IMG/VR virus record: IMGVR_UViG_3300028786_000014
Span: 1 to 45,993 of that record
Direction: 5' to 3' (one strand)
Source of the DNA: a virus
DNA length: 45,993 nucleotides
The position numbers and the translations under genes are program-made. The notes under the pieces were generated by a model that saw only the letters and a program-made list of their open reading frames with translations, ran no database searches and was not told where the DNA came from. Each line of letters starts with the position of its first letter. The first letter of the stretch is position 1. Of this stretch, positions 38,008 through 45,278 are shown in pieces.

Positions 38008-38421
38008 CTAGGTGTCGGGCCTTACCTTGCCGATCGCCTTGTATGCGGGTGGATCTACTAGGTAGTCAGCGATCCTATACGCGAAGTCAGGATCGTCCCT
38101 GAGGTGACCTAGCAGCTTGTTGCACGTGGTACAAAGCAGACCTCGTACGTATCCTGTCGCGTGATCGTGATCGACAGACAGCTTTTTGGATACGCCCTTA
38201 GCTCTCCGACACAACCAGCACACGCCGCCCTGAGCGGCGTACAGCTCGTCGTACTGTCCAGCCTTAAGTCCGTACGTCTGCTGTACCATACGTTCGTGAG
38301 AAGCCCGTTTGCGGGCTGCCTTGATGGCATTGTTGTGGGTAGCGCATCTAGGTCCAGGATGTGGGGCCGGGCGTTTAGAGCCCGGCCCACAATCCTTACA
38401 CCTTTTACTTGCCCTTGCCAC
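38008..38421 (-). CDS. HNH endonuclease, endonuclease VII-like
   Basis: CKDCG, CWLCRRAKG, LSVDHDHATGYVRGLLCTTCNKLLGHLRDDP: same family as the genes at 9526 and 26254. GTG start inside the end of the Cys-rich micro-gene; an alternative GTG lies at 38451. Likely a homing endonuclease lodged among replication genes. Confidence 0.85.
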   Translation of the reverse strand: MARASKRCKDCGPGSKRPAPHPGPRCATHNNAIKAARKRASHERMVQQTYGLKAGQYDELYAAQGGVCWLCRRAKGVSKKLSVDHDHATGYVRGLLCTTCNKLLGHLRDDPDFAYRIADYLVDPPAYKAIGKVRPDT

Positions 38422-38482
38422 TGTTCGGCTTCGGATCTGTGGTACAACCACCCTTGCGGCAGTTAATGTCGGGACAGCTCAT
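38405..38482 (-). CDS. Cys-rich micro-protein, 25 aa
   Basis: MSCPDINCRKGGCTTDPKPNSGKGK with three Cys. ATG overlaps the previous stop (ATGA). The same style of short metal-binding peptide recurs through this block. Confidence 0.5.
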   Translation of the reverse strand: MSCPDINCRKGGCTTDPKPNSGKGK

Positions 38483-38661
38483 CGGTTACCCCCTCTCACA
38501 TTGCCGGTACCCAGGCAGGTACCGCATCCGATCCATTGCTTAGCGGTGCGAATCTGAGGATGTTCGAAACCGGGCTCGTTGTACAGTGATGCGACTTCTT
38601 CTTCCCTACCGCCTCGGCCTTGACAGGTACCACAAGGCTGCCAGATTTCCTGACTAGTCAT
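38479..38661 (-). CDS. DnaJ-type zinc-finger protein, 60 aa
   Basis: CGTCQGRG (10-17) and CGTCLGTG (46-53) are two CxxCxGxG motifs as in the DnaJ cysteine-rich domain. ATG after AGGAGGACT. May bind unfolded protein or serve as a structural zinc module; no J domain. Confidence 0.8.
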   Translation of the reverse strand: MTSQEIWQPCGTCQGRGGREEEVASLYNEPGFEHPQIRTAKQWIGCGTCLGTGNVRGGNR

Positions 38662-39547
38662 AGTCCTCCTGACCCCACTTAGCCATGCTGTCTGCGAAAA
38701 GGTCGATCTTGTCCTCGGCTGGTACGTAGAGTCCATCTCGGAACACTACATCTATCGGTTCGGGTTGCTCGGTCTCCTCGATCCTACAGTACATAGGATC
38801 TGCCTTCATCCGGAAGAACTTCTTCGCCATAGCATCACCAGGGCCGAAGCGGTTCTTGACGACTGCTACGTCGAGAGTACCAGCGTGACCATCTCCCCAT
38901 AGCGTGATTACAAGGACGGGAAGCTGAGACGCCTTGCCCATGATCGCGGAACGTGGAGGCGGACTACCAGCCTTAGTGCTCTCAGATGTGTGGTGCACGA
39001 TCGTGAGCGCAGTCTGCTGATCACGAGCCATCACCTTCATCTCGGCCATGAGAGCCCAGTAGTTCTGCTCGCCCGCACCCTCGTAATCAACGTCCATCAG
39101 GATGTCAACGATCGTGTGGTGCGGGTACATCCCGTTCACCTCACGGAAGGCTTCCGCCTCACGCCACATATGGTCTAGCGTAGGCGCTGCATGGAAGCTC
39201 CACTTGACGTGACTCCATTCGCCAAGCGTATCCTGCGCTAGGTGAGGAGTGTTGAGGACCATCTCCTCTGCTTCCTCGCCACCGATACCGGACCGCATAG
39301 ACAGAACTCGTGCAGCCATGGTGAAGTCATCAGAGTCAGAGGAGTGGTAGAGGGTTGGGACAACGTCTCCCATCTTATCTACCACGTTGAGCGCGAACAT
39401 AGTCTTCATCGATCCGGGAGGACCCGCGATCATGTGGATAGAAGACCTTCGAAACGTGATCTTCTTTTCTGCGAAGATAGGGTAAGGATTAGGAAGGGCC
39501 TCTCCAGCAGAGAGGCCCCTACTAACCGCCCTTGCGAGCGTCTTCAA
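38654..39547 (-). CDS. RecA/DnaB-like ATPase, probable replicative helicase
   Basis: 297 residues. Walker A GPPGSMKT (42-49), Walker B HHTIVDILMDVD (about 143-154), and VHHTSESTKAG further on as in RecA-fold helicases or RepA-like ATPases. TTG start six bases after AAGGAG. Most likely unwinds DNA with the neighbouring primase. N-terminal DnaB domain absent, so it is a short form. Confidence 0.82.
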   Translation of the reverse strand: MKTLARAVSRGLSAGEALPNPYPIFAEKKITFRRSSIHMIAGPPGSMKTMFALNVVDKMGDVVPTLYHSSDSDDFTMAARVLSMRSGIGGEEAEEMVLNTPHLAQDTLGEWSHVKWSFHAAPTLDHMWREAEAFREVNGMYPHHTIVDILMDVDYEGAGEQNYWALMAEMKVMARDQQTALTIVHHTSESTKAGSPPPRSAIMGKASQLPVLVITLWGDGHAGTLDVAVVKNRFGPGDAMAKKFFRMKADPMYCRIEETEQPEPIDVVFRDGLYVPAEDKIDLFADSMAKWGQEDYD

Positions 39548-39550
39548 CTA

Positions 39551-39658
39551 CTACTCCTTCTCAGGAGGTTCGTTCCCTCCGAGAGTTTCCTCGAATCGCT
39601 TTGCAGCCTCATCAAGGTCTCGATCCTGTTCATCCCCGCCCGATGAGCCCCTACCCAT
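39551..39658 (-). CDS. Acidic micro-protein, 35 aa
   Basis: MGRGSSGGDEQDRDLDEAAKRFEETLGG then NEPPEKE and two stop codons. ATG overlaps the previous stop (TGATG). Its end supplies the AAGGAG for the ATPase gene. Unknown. Confidence 0.6.
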   Translation of the reverse strand: MGRGSSGGDEQDRDLDEAAKRFEETLGGNEPPEKE

Positions 39659-40047
39659 CAGAGAATGCTGGCCGGGGGAACGTACTTGACTGTGTAGACC
39701 TTAGCGTCGAACCCACCGTCAGTCTTCTCGCTCGAAGTCCAGGCCGCACCGATGGTGCCGCCCTCCTTGACCTCCGAGACGCCAGCCTCCTGAAGCGCAC
39801 CCTTGAGAGCGTACAGAAGACCGCCCTTGAAGTAGATGCGCTTCTCTTCACCCTCGTTGTCGCGGATGGTTACGGTGAGCTGCTTGCGAGGCTGGCCATA
39901 CGAGTTGAGCTTGACCGCCTTGGTCTTATAGTCCAACTCGTCGCCGACCATAGGCTCACGAGTGACCGTCCCCTGGACGGGAACGTTCACCTCAAGGAAC
40001 TTTGCGGCGGGAACGGACGGTCCGAACAGGTCTGACTGCGAACTCAT
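39658..40047 (-). CDS. Hypothetical protein, possible ssDNA-binding, 129 aa
   Basis: Beta-rich with an N-terminal SDLFGP motif and QLTVTIRDNEGEEKRIYFKGG, WTSSEKTDGGFDAKVYTVKY. Size, position beside helicase and nuclease, and beta-strand pattern suggest an OB-like single-strand binding protein, but no defining motif is visible. ATG after TAGGAGAACAC. Confidence 0.6.
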   Translation of the reverse strand: MSSQSDLFGPSVPAAKFLEVNVPVQGTVTREPMVGDELDYKTKAVKLNSYGQPRKQLTVTIRDNEGEEKRIYFKGGLLYALKGALQEAGVSEVKEGGTIGAAWTSSEKTDGGFDAKVYTVKYVPPASIL

Positions 40048-40076
40048 GTGTTCTCCTAGTTACTTAGTGTGTCGCC

Positions 40077-40415
40077 TCAGAAGAGGCTTACCTTGGGTGC
40101 CTGAGCTTCCCACGGCTTTGCAACAGCGGGTGCAGCAGGCCTCTCCCACGGAGCCTTGACCTCAGACTCCTTGTTCGGCTCTTCGGAAATCTTGGTAGCA
40201 CCAAGCTCCCGAGCCATCATCTCCTCCGTCGCCTTCTCGGCGACGGTGCGAGACTCCTTGTTAGCAGCGATCTCAGCCTCTTGGTACTCACGAACCGCAG
40301 CTACATACATCTTTGCGATATCGGTCGGGCTGAGTTCAACGGGAACTTCGACCTGCTGCTCGGCGAACCCGTAAGAGAACGCCTTGCTCGGGTATCGGAA
40401 CGTTACAGTGTTCAT
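40077..40415 (-). CDS. Hypothetical protein, 112 aa
   Basis: ATG overlaps the previous stop (ATGA). N-terminal part is beta (VTFRYPSKAFSYGFAEQQVEV), middle a long charged helix (TEEMMARELGATKISEE), and the C-terminus is rich in Pro/Ala/Trp (PWERPAAPAVAKPWEAQAPKVSLF), which may be a protein-binding tail. Unknown. Confidence 0.7.
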   Translation of the reverse strand: MNTVTFRYPSKAFSYGFAEQQVEVPVELSPTDIAKMYVAAVREYQEAEIAANKESRTVAEKATEEMMARELGATKISEEPNKESEVKAPWERPAAPAVAKPWEAQAPKVSLF

Positions 40416-40636
40416 GCGAACGCCTTGTCGGTCAGCTTGAACTCGTCCTTCGTGATGGGATCCTTGATTACCGTGATCATCTCGCTCTCGTCCCACTTGA
40501 CGATAATGCTGTCCGTCATCTCGATGCGAAGAGCGAGATCCTCGGCAGCATCGGTGTAGTGATTCTTCATCAGGTAGTCGAACGCGAGAGTCAGGCCAAG
40601 AACCTTGCCGGTATCGATGTCAGTAGGGATATCCAT
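40412..40636 (-). CDS. Hypothetical protein, 74 aa
   Basis: ATG inside the end of the nuclease gene with ACCAGG upstream. Helix-rich start (VLGLTLAFDYLMKNHYTDAAEDLAL) and a beta end (IVKWDESEMITVIKDPITKDEF). Unknown. Confidence 0.65.
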   Translation of the reverse strand: MDIPTDIDTGKVLGLTLAFDYLMKNHYTDAAEDLALRIEMTDSIIVKWDESEMITVIKDPITKDEFKLTDKAFA

Positions 40637-41420
40637 CCTGGTCCGCCCTATCGTAGAACTTGGCACGGGCTGTAGGCCCGGCCTCTAGCATGCAGTTATC
40701 CTGATTGAAGCAGAAGCGACAGTTGTAACCTGCGTTAGTCTTATAGATCTTCTTAGACATCTGCTCGTACACTGCCTGATACTTCTCTCCGATATCCTTC
40801 GGTGACACCTGAGAAAGGTCAACCGGTCGTGCCTTACTGGACAGCGGGGAAAGCATGCCCCACAGACCCTTGTCGTACATGAAGGGCTCAGGTGCGTACG
40901 GCCCCTGCATAAGCAGGGCCTTGTACGTTTCGAGCTGGAAGTTATCCTTCGGCTTCTGGCTTCCGGTCTTCCAGTCGATGATGACTTGGCCGTACTTCTT
41001 GTGTTCCCCGATAATGTCGACGTAACCCTTGATCGGGATGTCCAGTCCTGGCAGCTTGCCACTGGCGTCGTACTCGACCTCGAATACTTCTACATCTTCA
41101 AGGAACTCTACTGCGTTGTTGTAGCAATCCACAACACGTTTTAGCGCCTTGTCTTCTACGATTGGAGCTTCGGCGCTCCCGCCGAAGAGCCACTTCGACA
41201 TGTCTGGTTCGGTGCTCATCTGCCTTGAGATGAGATCGTAGAAGATTCCTTCAAGGTTGGGATCGCAACCATCAAGGTGCTGTTCAATTGCGGTGTGAAC
41301 GGCAGAGCCGATCGGGATGTACCATGTTTGCTTCTCCTCGGCCTTGCGTACCTTAGTAAGATACCAAGACCGAGGACAGCGAGTGTAGCTATTGTACTGC
41401 GAGTAAGAGATATACTCCAC
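40620..41420 (-). CDS. RecB/Cas4-like PD-(D/E)XK nuclease with Fe-S cluster
   Basis: 266 residues. Catalytic set: H42, D135 (GYVDIIGE), D149 and K151 (IDWKTG), Q162 and Y166. C15 together with C234, C237 and C243 fits the four-cysteine iron-sulfur cluster of Cas4/AddB-type nucleases. Likely a 5' exonuclease in replication or recombination. GTG start after AGGAGG. First gene of the unit after the tRNA-like leader. Confidence 0.88.
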   Translation of the reverse strand: MEYISYSQYNSYTRCPRSWYLTKVRKAEEKQTWYIPIGSAVHTAIEQHLDGCDPNLEGIFYDLISRQMSTEPDMSKWLFGGSAEAPIVEDKALKRVVDCYNNAVEFLEDVEVFEVEYDASGKLPGLDIPIKGYVDIIGEHKKYGQVIIDWKTGSQKPKDNFQLETYKALLMQGPYAPEPFMYDKGLWGMLSPLSSKARPVDLSQVSPKDIGEKYQAVYEQMSKKIYKTNAGYNCRFCFNQDNCMLEAGPTARAKFYDRADQDGYPY

Positions 41421-41747
41421 GCAACCTCCTAGGTGAGCCTTCGGCCCCCTTGACCGGAGGGAGAAACAGGAACCACAGGCCAGACAGTTCCCCGTCCTAA
41501 CCCGTAGGCGACCTATGGTCCCGTTAGCTTAGCATGCCTACCCCGTAGGGTTGGTACCGGGTTGACCGGTGTCTATCGACCAGCCTTGACCGGTCTCAAG
41601 ATCTTAACCTAAGCCCTTGATCTAGCGAAGGTACAGGAATCGAACCTGTGCGGGGCCCGCGAGGCCCCTGTGCCCACCACACCCTCTCTCCTAGGTTGCG
41701 ACCCTAGGAACAACCGTTCAGCCCGTCAGCTTCTCGGTAACTACAGT
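41421..41747. other. Non-coding leader before the nuclease gene
   Basis: No supportable gene. Contains three copies of TTGACCGG on the plus strand (41450-41457, 41562-41569, 41586-41593), a tRNA-like fold, and a TCCTAGG/CCTAGGA hairpin near 41691-41711. Probable regulatory leader. Confidence 0.6.
41625..41687 (-). tRNA. tRNA-like element, anticodon CGC (Ala?), truncated
   Basis: Minus strand: acceptor AGAGGGT/ACCTTCG (one mismatch), anticodon stem GGGGC/GCCCC with loop CTCGCGG, T arm ACAGG-TTCGATT-CCTGT. The D arm is very short and the variable region only two bases, total 63 bases. A diverged or dead tRNA, far from the main array and on the other strand. Confidence 0.5.
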
Positions 41748-42143
41748 CTACACCGTCCAGCCCTTGGCCGCAACTTTCGCGCGGTGACGCTTCGAACGGT
41801 CACGGTTGCATTGCAGACAGCGACCAGCCTTGTCCTTGGCACCGTCTACGGTAAGGTCATGATCGTTTACGCACGCCTCCCGCTCGTTGCGGGGAGGCTC
41901 TTTGTACTCGGTAGGCCACGCTCCAGCACGCATAGTGACCTTCTTGTCCATGAGCGTAGCGTAGTTCCAGCACTGAGAGAAGACTGGACACTTCGAACAT
42001 ACTACCTCGGCCTCTTCGAAGTGTCGTTTATTTAGACTTGCATCTTCTGACAACAGCCAGAGCGAGGAATCATACTCTCGACAGAGAGCATCCTCCTCCC
42101 AGGAGCCACCGCCAGGTGGCTCGTTCATGAGACTACTTAGCAT
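41748..42143 (-). CDS. WhiB-like iron-sulfur transcription factor
   Basis: 131 residues. Four Cys (C21, C49, C52, C58) in the CxxCxxxxxC arrangement of WhiB proteins, which bind a [4Fe-4S] cluster and act with the host sigma factor. RAGAWPTEY replaces the usual glycine-rich turn. A C-terminal extension has CVNDHDL and CLQCNRDR, an added zinc-like knuckle. ATG after GGGAAGGGC; a second ATG lies five codons on. First gene after a strong promoter. Confidence 0.9.
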   Translation of the reverse strand: MLSSLMNEPPGGGSWEEDALCREYDSSLWLLSEDASLNKRHFEEAEVVCSKCPVFSQCWNYATLMDKKVTMRAGAWPTEYKEPPRNEREACVNDHDLTVDGAKDKAGRCLQCNRDRSKRHRAKVAAKGWTV

Positions 42144-42174
42144 GCCCTTCCCTCATTCTTCCTCCGGTCAACAA

Positions 42175-42195
42175 GGCAGCCCCCCAAGGGCTGCC
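42175..42195. terminator. GC hairpin before the WhiB gene
   Basis: GGCAGCCC/GGGCTGCC, eight base pairs, no T-run. Lies between the sRNA terminator and the WhiB start. Confidence 0.45.
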
Positions 42196-42209
42196 GCTTA
42201 GGAGGATAT

Positions 42210-42309
42210 AAAAAGGTGGCCTTCTGGCCACCTAGTTCACTGAGGACAGGAGTATCCCCTTTATCTACTCTACCATCCGGCCCGAGAGGGCCGGACTAGA
42301 GAACCTTCT
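42210..42309 (-). ncRNA. Probable small RNA of about 100 nt with its own promoter and terminator
   Basis: Predicted to start just after the TATACT box and to end at AGGTGGCC-AGAA-GGCCACCT followed by TTTTTATA, a good rho-independent terminator. Inside are CCGGCCC-TCTC-GGGCCGG (42277-42294) and a GAGTA/TACTC hairpin (42250-42270). It could be a free small RNA or an attenuator controlling read-through to WhiB and the replication genes. Confidence 0.6.
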
Positions 42310-42315
42310 AAAAGC

Positions 42316-42345
42316 AGTATAACGGCGTCCCCCCAAGGCTGTCAA
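42316..42345 (-). promoter_or_regulatory. Strong leftward promoter for the sRNA and replication block
   Basis: TTGACA (42345-42340), 18 bases, TATACT (42321-42316) on the minus strand. It sits between the small gene ending at 42363 and the sRNA. Confidence 0.75.
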
Positions 42346-42362
42346 GCCCGGGGGGTGACGCG

Positions 42363-42470
42363 TCACCAAGAGTAGTCGGGTGGTTCCAGGCGATCACGCA
42401 CTCTCTGCTCCCAGAGTTGTGCGTCAATCAGATCCGCCCTAGACTCCTCCTCAACCTCCTGGTACCCCAT
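42363..42470 (-). CDS. Charged micro-protein, 35 aa
   Basis: MGYQEVEEESRADLIDAQLWEQRVRDR then LEPPDYSW. ATG overlaps the upstream stop (TGATG). Helical and charged. Unknown. Confidence 0.65.
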   Translation of the reverse strand: MGYQEVEEESRADLIDAQLWEQRVRDRLEPPDYSW

Positions 42471-42709
42471 CACACGAGCTGAGGGGTGAAGCCCACGGTC
42501 TCACCCGCTTCGCGGGTGATCTCCTCGCCGGTGTCCTCGATCTGGTCACCGGACACGTTGAACAGGGAGACTCCGCCCACTACGTTGCCGTTGCTGCCGT
42601 CCTCGAACAGTCCGACGACGGCCGGGAGGCCGTACTCGGGCTCGATGATCAGCTCGGCAGTGAAGGGCATGGGACGGACGCCAGTGACGTTTACCAGCTT
42701 GTACTGCAT
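42470..42709 (-). CDS. Hypothetical protein, 79 aa
   Basis: Starts with leader AAGGGAGATCATC-ATG, a variant of the accessory-block leader. Beta-rich: YKLVNVTGVRPMPFTAELII, VVGGVSLFNVSGD. Divergent from the phosphoesterase gene with only about 25 bases between starts. Unknown. Confidence 0.75.
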   Translation of the reverse strand: MQYKLVNVTGVRPMPFTAELIIEPEYGLPAVVGLFEDGSNGNVVGGVSLFNVSGDQIEDTGEEITREAGETVGFTPQLV

Positions 42710-42734
42710 GATGATCTCCCTTGTGTGCTAGACT

Positions 42735-43508
42735 ATGGTCATGACGGTCAAGACCACGGTGATTCTACCGGATATCCAGTATCCATTTCACGATTCTCTG
42801 ATGCTACAGAAGATCCTTAAGGTTGTCAAGGAGGTACAGCCCGACTCTGTACTCAGCATCGGAGACGCCATAGACTTCCCACAGGTCTCTAGGTGGAGCA
42901 TCGGTACGGCTGGAGCCTACGCTCCCACCCTACAAGAGCACATAGATGGGTTCCGCCATGACGTCCTGCATGGGCTTAGGGAAGCCGCTCCCGGATCGAA
43001 AATCACTTGGCTTGAGGGCAACCACGACCTTCGGCTCCGAGATTTCATCGGGAAGTACGCTCCGCCACTGAGGACGCTCCGAGCCCTTGATGTCCAGGAA
43101 CTCTTCGGTCTGGCTGAGTTTGACATCAGTTACGAACGAGGCCCACTCAGAGTAGCCACGAACACCTATGCGGTTCATGGTCATGAGCTTGGCACTTACG
43201 TGTCTACTCCCCACGCTTGGGATCAGAAGTTCATGAAGAGGTACGGAAGCGAGAAGAACTTCGTTTTCGGACATACCCACCAGCCTTTCGTTACTACACG
43301 TGCCACTGGCTTCGGTGGCAAGGTTTCCCCGTGGTTCACTATGAACGTGGGAAGCATCATGGATCCAACCGAGGCTCGCTACATCAAGGACGGTTCCGTC
43401 AGTTGGACCATGTCATTCGCGCTACTGCGCGATGACGGTAAGCGTGTGTGGCCCGAGCTGGTTATCGCAAACAACCGCTCGTTCTGGATTAACGGAGTTA
43501 AATATTGA
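42735..43508 (+). CDS. Calcineurin-like metallophosphoesterase
   Basis: 257 residues. Motifs in order: LPDIQYP (11-17), SIGDAID (41-47), LEGNHDLR (93-100), VHGHELG and FGHTHQP, a two-metal phosphoesterase. Substrate unknown; phage enzymes of this kind may act on nucleic acids, cyclic nucleotides or repair ends. The ATG at 42735 or 42741 may start it; no clear ribosome site, so it could be leaderless or poorly translated. Confidence 0.9.
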   Translation: MVMTVKTTVILPDIQYPFHDSLMLQKILKVVKEVQPDSVLSIGDAIDFPQVSRWSIGTAGAYAPTLQEHIDGFRHDVLHGLREAAPGSKITWLEGNHDLRLRDFIGKYAPPLRTLRALDVQELFGLAEFDISYERGPLRVATNTYAVHGHELGTYVSTPHAWDQKFMKRYGSEKNFVFGHTHQPFVTTRATGFGGKVSPWFTMNVGSIMDPTEARYIKDGSVSWTMSFALLRDDGKRVWPELVIANNRSFWINGVKY

Positions 43509-44179
43509 GTACGCTAGACTACGACCAGATCATGCCTATCGTGAAGAGCGTAGCAACCTCAGTGTCATCTAAGTTTCCCCCGTATGTTCGATCCGATGAC
43601 ACCGAGGGTGCGCTACTCCTGTGGACGTATCAGAACAAGTCCACACTTGAGGGCATGATGGAGGACGGGGGTGCTTACATCCCCAAGATCGCATCCATGA
43701 TGCGCAAGGCGGCTTTCAGCCACTGCGCAGCAGAGAAGGCAGCGTCGGAAGGATATGATCCGTCTGACATTTACCGCTACTCTGCACCCAAGATCAAGTC
43801 ACTCATCGCCGATGCGATGGACTATGAAAACTGGCAGTCGTTCAACTCGTTCGGGGATGGACAGCCGAAGGCTGCCACCCAAACCTATAACGAGCGCACG
43901 ACAGAGCTAGTAGATATCAAGAACGCCATGTCAAAGCTCAATGACGACTCGTACAACATCCTTGTTTACCAGTTCAAGTACGAACTGACTTCCGAGGAGA
44001 TCGGCACGATCCTCGGCATGACGGCCGAGGCGGTCAGGAAGCGGTCCCAGAGGGCCGTCAAGGCCCTACAGAAGGAGCTTGGGTACAAGGACGCACAGCC
44101 TGCTCCGCAGGCCGGTAGGCGCCCTGTCAGGAGCAACGCAGCATGGCGTGCTGATCTTTCCACTAGCTATGAAGGCTAA
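43505..44179 (+). CDS. Sigma-factor-like protein
   Basis: 224 residues. TTG start overlaps the previous stop with CGGAG eight bases upstream. Residues 138-190 (LNDDSYNILVYQFKYELTSEEIGTILGMTAEAVRKRSQRAVKALQKEL) match sigma region 4, the part that reads the -35 box. N-terminal region resembles region 2 only loosely. May redirect host RNA polymerase to phage promoters. Confidence 0.8.
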   Translation: MSTLDYDQIMPIVKSVATSVSSKFPPYVRSDDTEGALLLWTYQNKSTLEGMMEDGGAYIPKIASMMRKAAFSHCAAEKAASEGYDPSDIYRYSAPKIKSLIADAMDYENWQSFNSFGDGQPKAATQTYNERTTELVDIKNAMSKLNDDSYNILVYQFKYELTSEEIGTILGMTAEAVRKRSQRAVKALQKELGYKDAQPAPQAGRRPVRSNAAWRADLSTSYEG

Positions 44180-44196
44180 CGCAAGGTGACGGGGCT

Positions 44197-44216
44197 ACTC
44201 CGAAGAGTAGCCTCAT
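44197..44216. terminator. Hairpin between convergent genes
   Basis: GGCTACTC-CGAA-GAGTAGCC, eight base pairs. Little T-run on either side; likely still the end of the sigma gene transcript and of the accessory block. Confidence 0.6.
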
Positions 44217-44218
44217 CA

Positions 44219-44365
44219 TCATTCGTCAGACTCGGTCATGTCTGGGAAGTCTTCCGGATGGAAGTGCACCCATGCCGCCGCTAGATTGTCTCGTTGTTCG
44301 CGATACGTCAGTGCGACACCTGCTGTTGCCAGCATGCCTACACCTAGTACGATATTGAGTATCAC
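44219..44365 (-). CDS. Small membrane protein, 48 aa
   Basis: GTG start after AAGGGGAATCGGA. N-terminal helix ILNIVLGVGMLATAGVALTY crosses the membrane; the C-terminal half is acidic (HPEDFPDMTESDE). Unknown; last gene of the accessory block. Confidence 0.65.
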   Translation of the reverse strand: MILNIVLGVGMLATAGVALTYREQRDNLAAAWVHFHPEDFPDMTESDE

Positions 44366-44376
44366 TCCGATTCCCC

Positions 44377-44898
44377 TTAGAAGAGCTTTACTGGTGGCTT
44401 CTTGCGCCTGTAGAACTTGGCTATAGAATCGTTAGGCTCTACGATCGGACGGGTTTCCCCGTCCGGCATGAGTAGTACGGCCTTATCGATAACAGCCACC
44501 ACTTTAAGAGCCTTAGACCAAGAGTACATCACTCGGTCTCCGACCTTCCAACCATCGACGTTAGTTCCAGGAGCACCGCTCTTGGCCTTGGTGTCGATGG
44601 CATACTCTTGCCATGGTTCAATCGGACCTAGGTATCCGTACCTGCTATCTCCGGTCGTCACCCAATAAAGATCGCCCTCGTTCCATGCGATGTGATGAAC
44701 CTTGCCGGTGACGGCATGCTTGAAAGGCTCTCCCATCTTGAGAGTGGGAGGCACTTCCTTTAGGCCCTTCGTGAGCAGATCGTAGAACGCATTGACTATT
44801 TCCTTTGCGACTTCTTCTACGGTCTGCTCTTCTCGCTTTGGATCTTCCAGGTACGCTACGAGAGCCTTTATCTGCTCGCTCTTAGTAGCCGTGTCACA
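44377..44898 (-). pseudogene. Hypothetical protein with apparent 5' frameshift
   Basis: The frame reads TATKSEQIKALVAYLEDPKREEQTVEEVAKEIV then a beta-rich body ending FYRRKKPPVKLF. The first part looks like the N-terminus of a known actinophage type (ATKxEQIxALVAYLE), but no in-frame start exists until an internal GTG at 44754. An ATG at 44899 with GGAGGT before it would enter the frame if the single T at 44896 were absent. Either a sequencing error or a real frameshift; from 44754 a 125-residue fragment could still be made. Confidence 0.65.
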
Positions 44899-45097
44899 TC
44901 ACCTCCGTTACGATGTTCGTGGTGATCTCGGCCTTGAAGACGGGCACCCAACTAACATTGTGAACGTAGTGAGTCTGTGAAGTGTTGCTAGCGGCGGCAA
45001 CAGCCGCTGCATTTGCATCCGCCTGGTTGTTATACCAGTTCCAGTCGCCGTGACTGATATCGTTCAAGTCCGCCGACACGTTGTACATGGTAGCCAT
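44894..45097 (-). CDS. Hypothetical protein, 67 aa
   Basis: ATG after GAAGGGGAAAGC. Ala/Asn-rich helix (NQADANAAAVAAASNTSQTHY) and a beta end with WVPVFKAEITT. Its stop lies inside the start region of the next gene. Unknown. Confidence 0.75.
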   Translation of the reverse strand: MATMYNVSADLNDISHGDWNWYNNQADANAAAVAAASNTSQTHYVHNVSWVPVFKAEITTNIVTEVM

Positions 45098-45183
45098 GCT
45101 TTCCCCTTCGCTGTGAGTCCAGAGGAGAGCGCACCGGAGAGAGAGTACAGTGCGCCCCCTTCAAGAATCACAGTGAGCATAGC

Positions 45184-45274
45184 GTGAGTGGGGATGGGTT
45201 CAGATCTACCTCGGGATGGCAAATCCCTCAGACGGTAGGACGGTACTTATATTCCCGTAGCCATCCCCACTCAC
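45184..45274. ncRNA. Structured element closed by a perfect 14-bp stem
   Basis: GTGAGTGGGGATGG (45184-45197) pairs exactly with CCATCCCCACTCAC (45261-45274). Inside, CTACC/GGTAG and GGGAT/ATCCC nest into a second hairpin, and ACGG...CGT can pair again. No coding potential. It lies between an accessory gene and a membrane peptide in a 180-base gap. Strand is not certain; on the minus strand it would be part of the accessory transcript. Confidence 0.6.
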
Positions 45275-45278
45275 ACGA

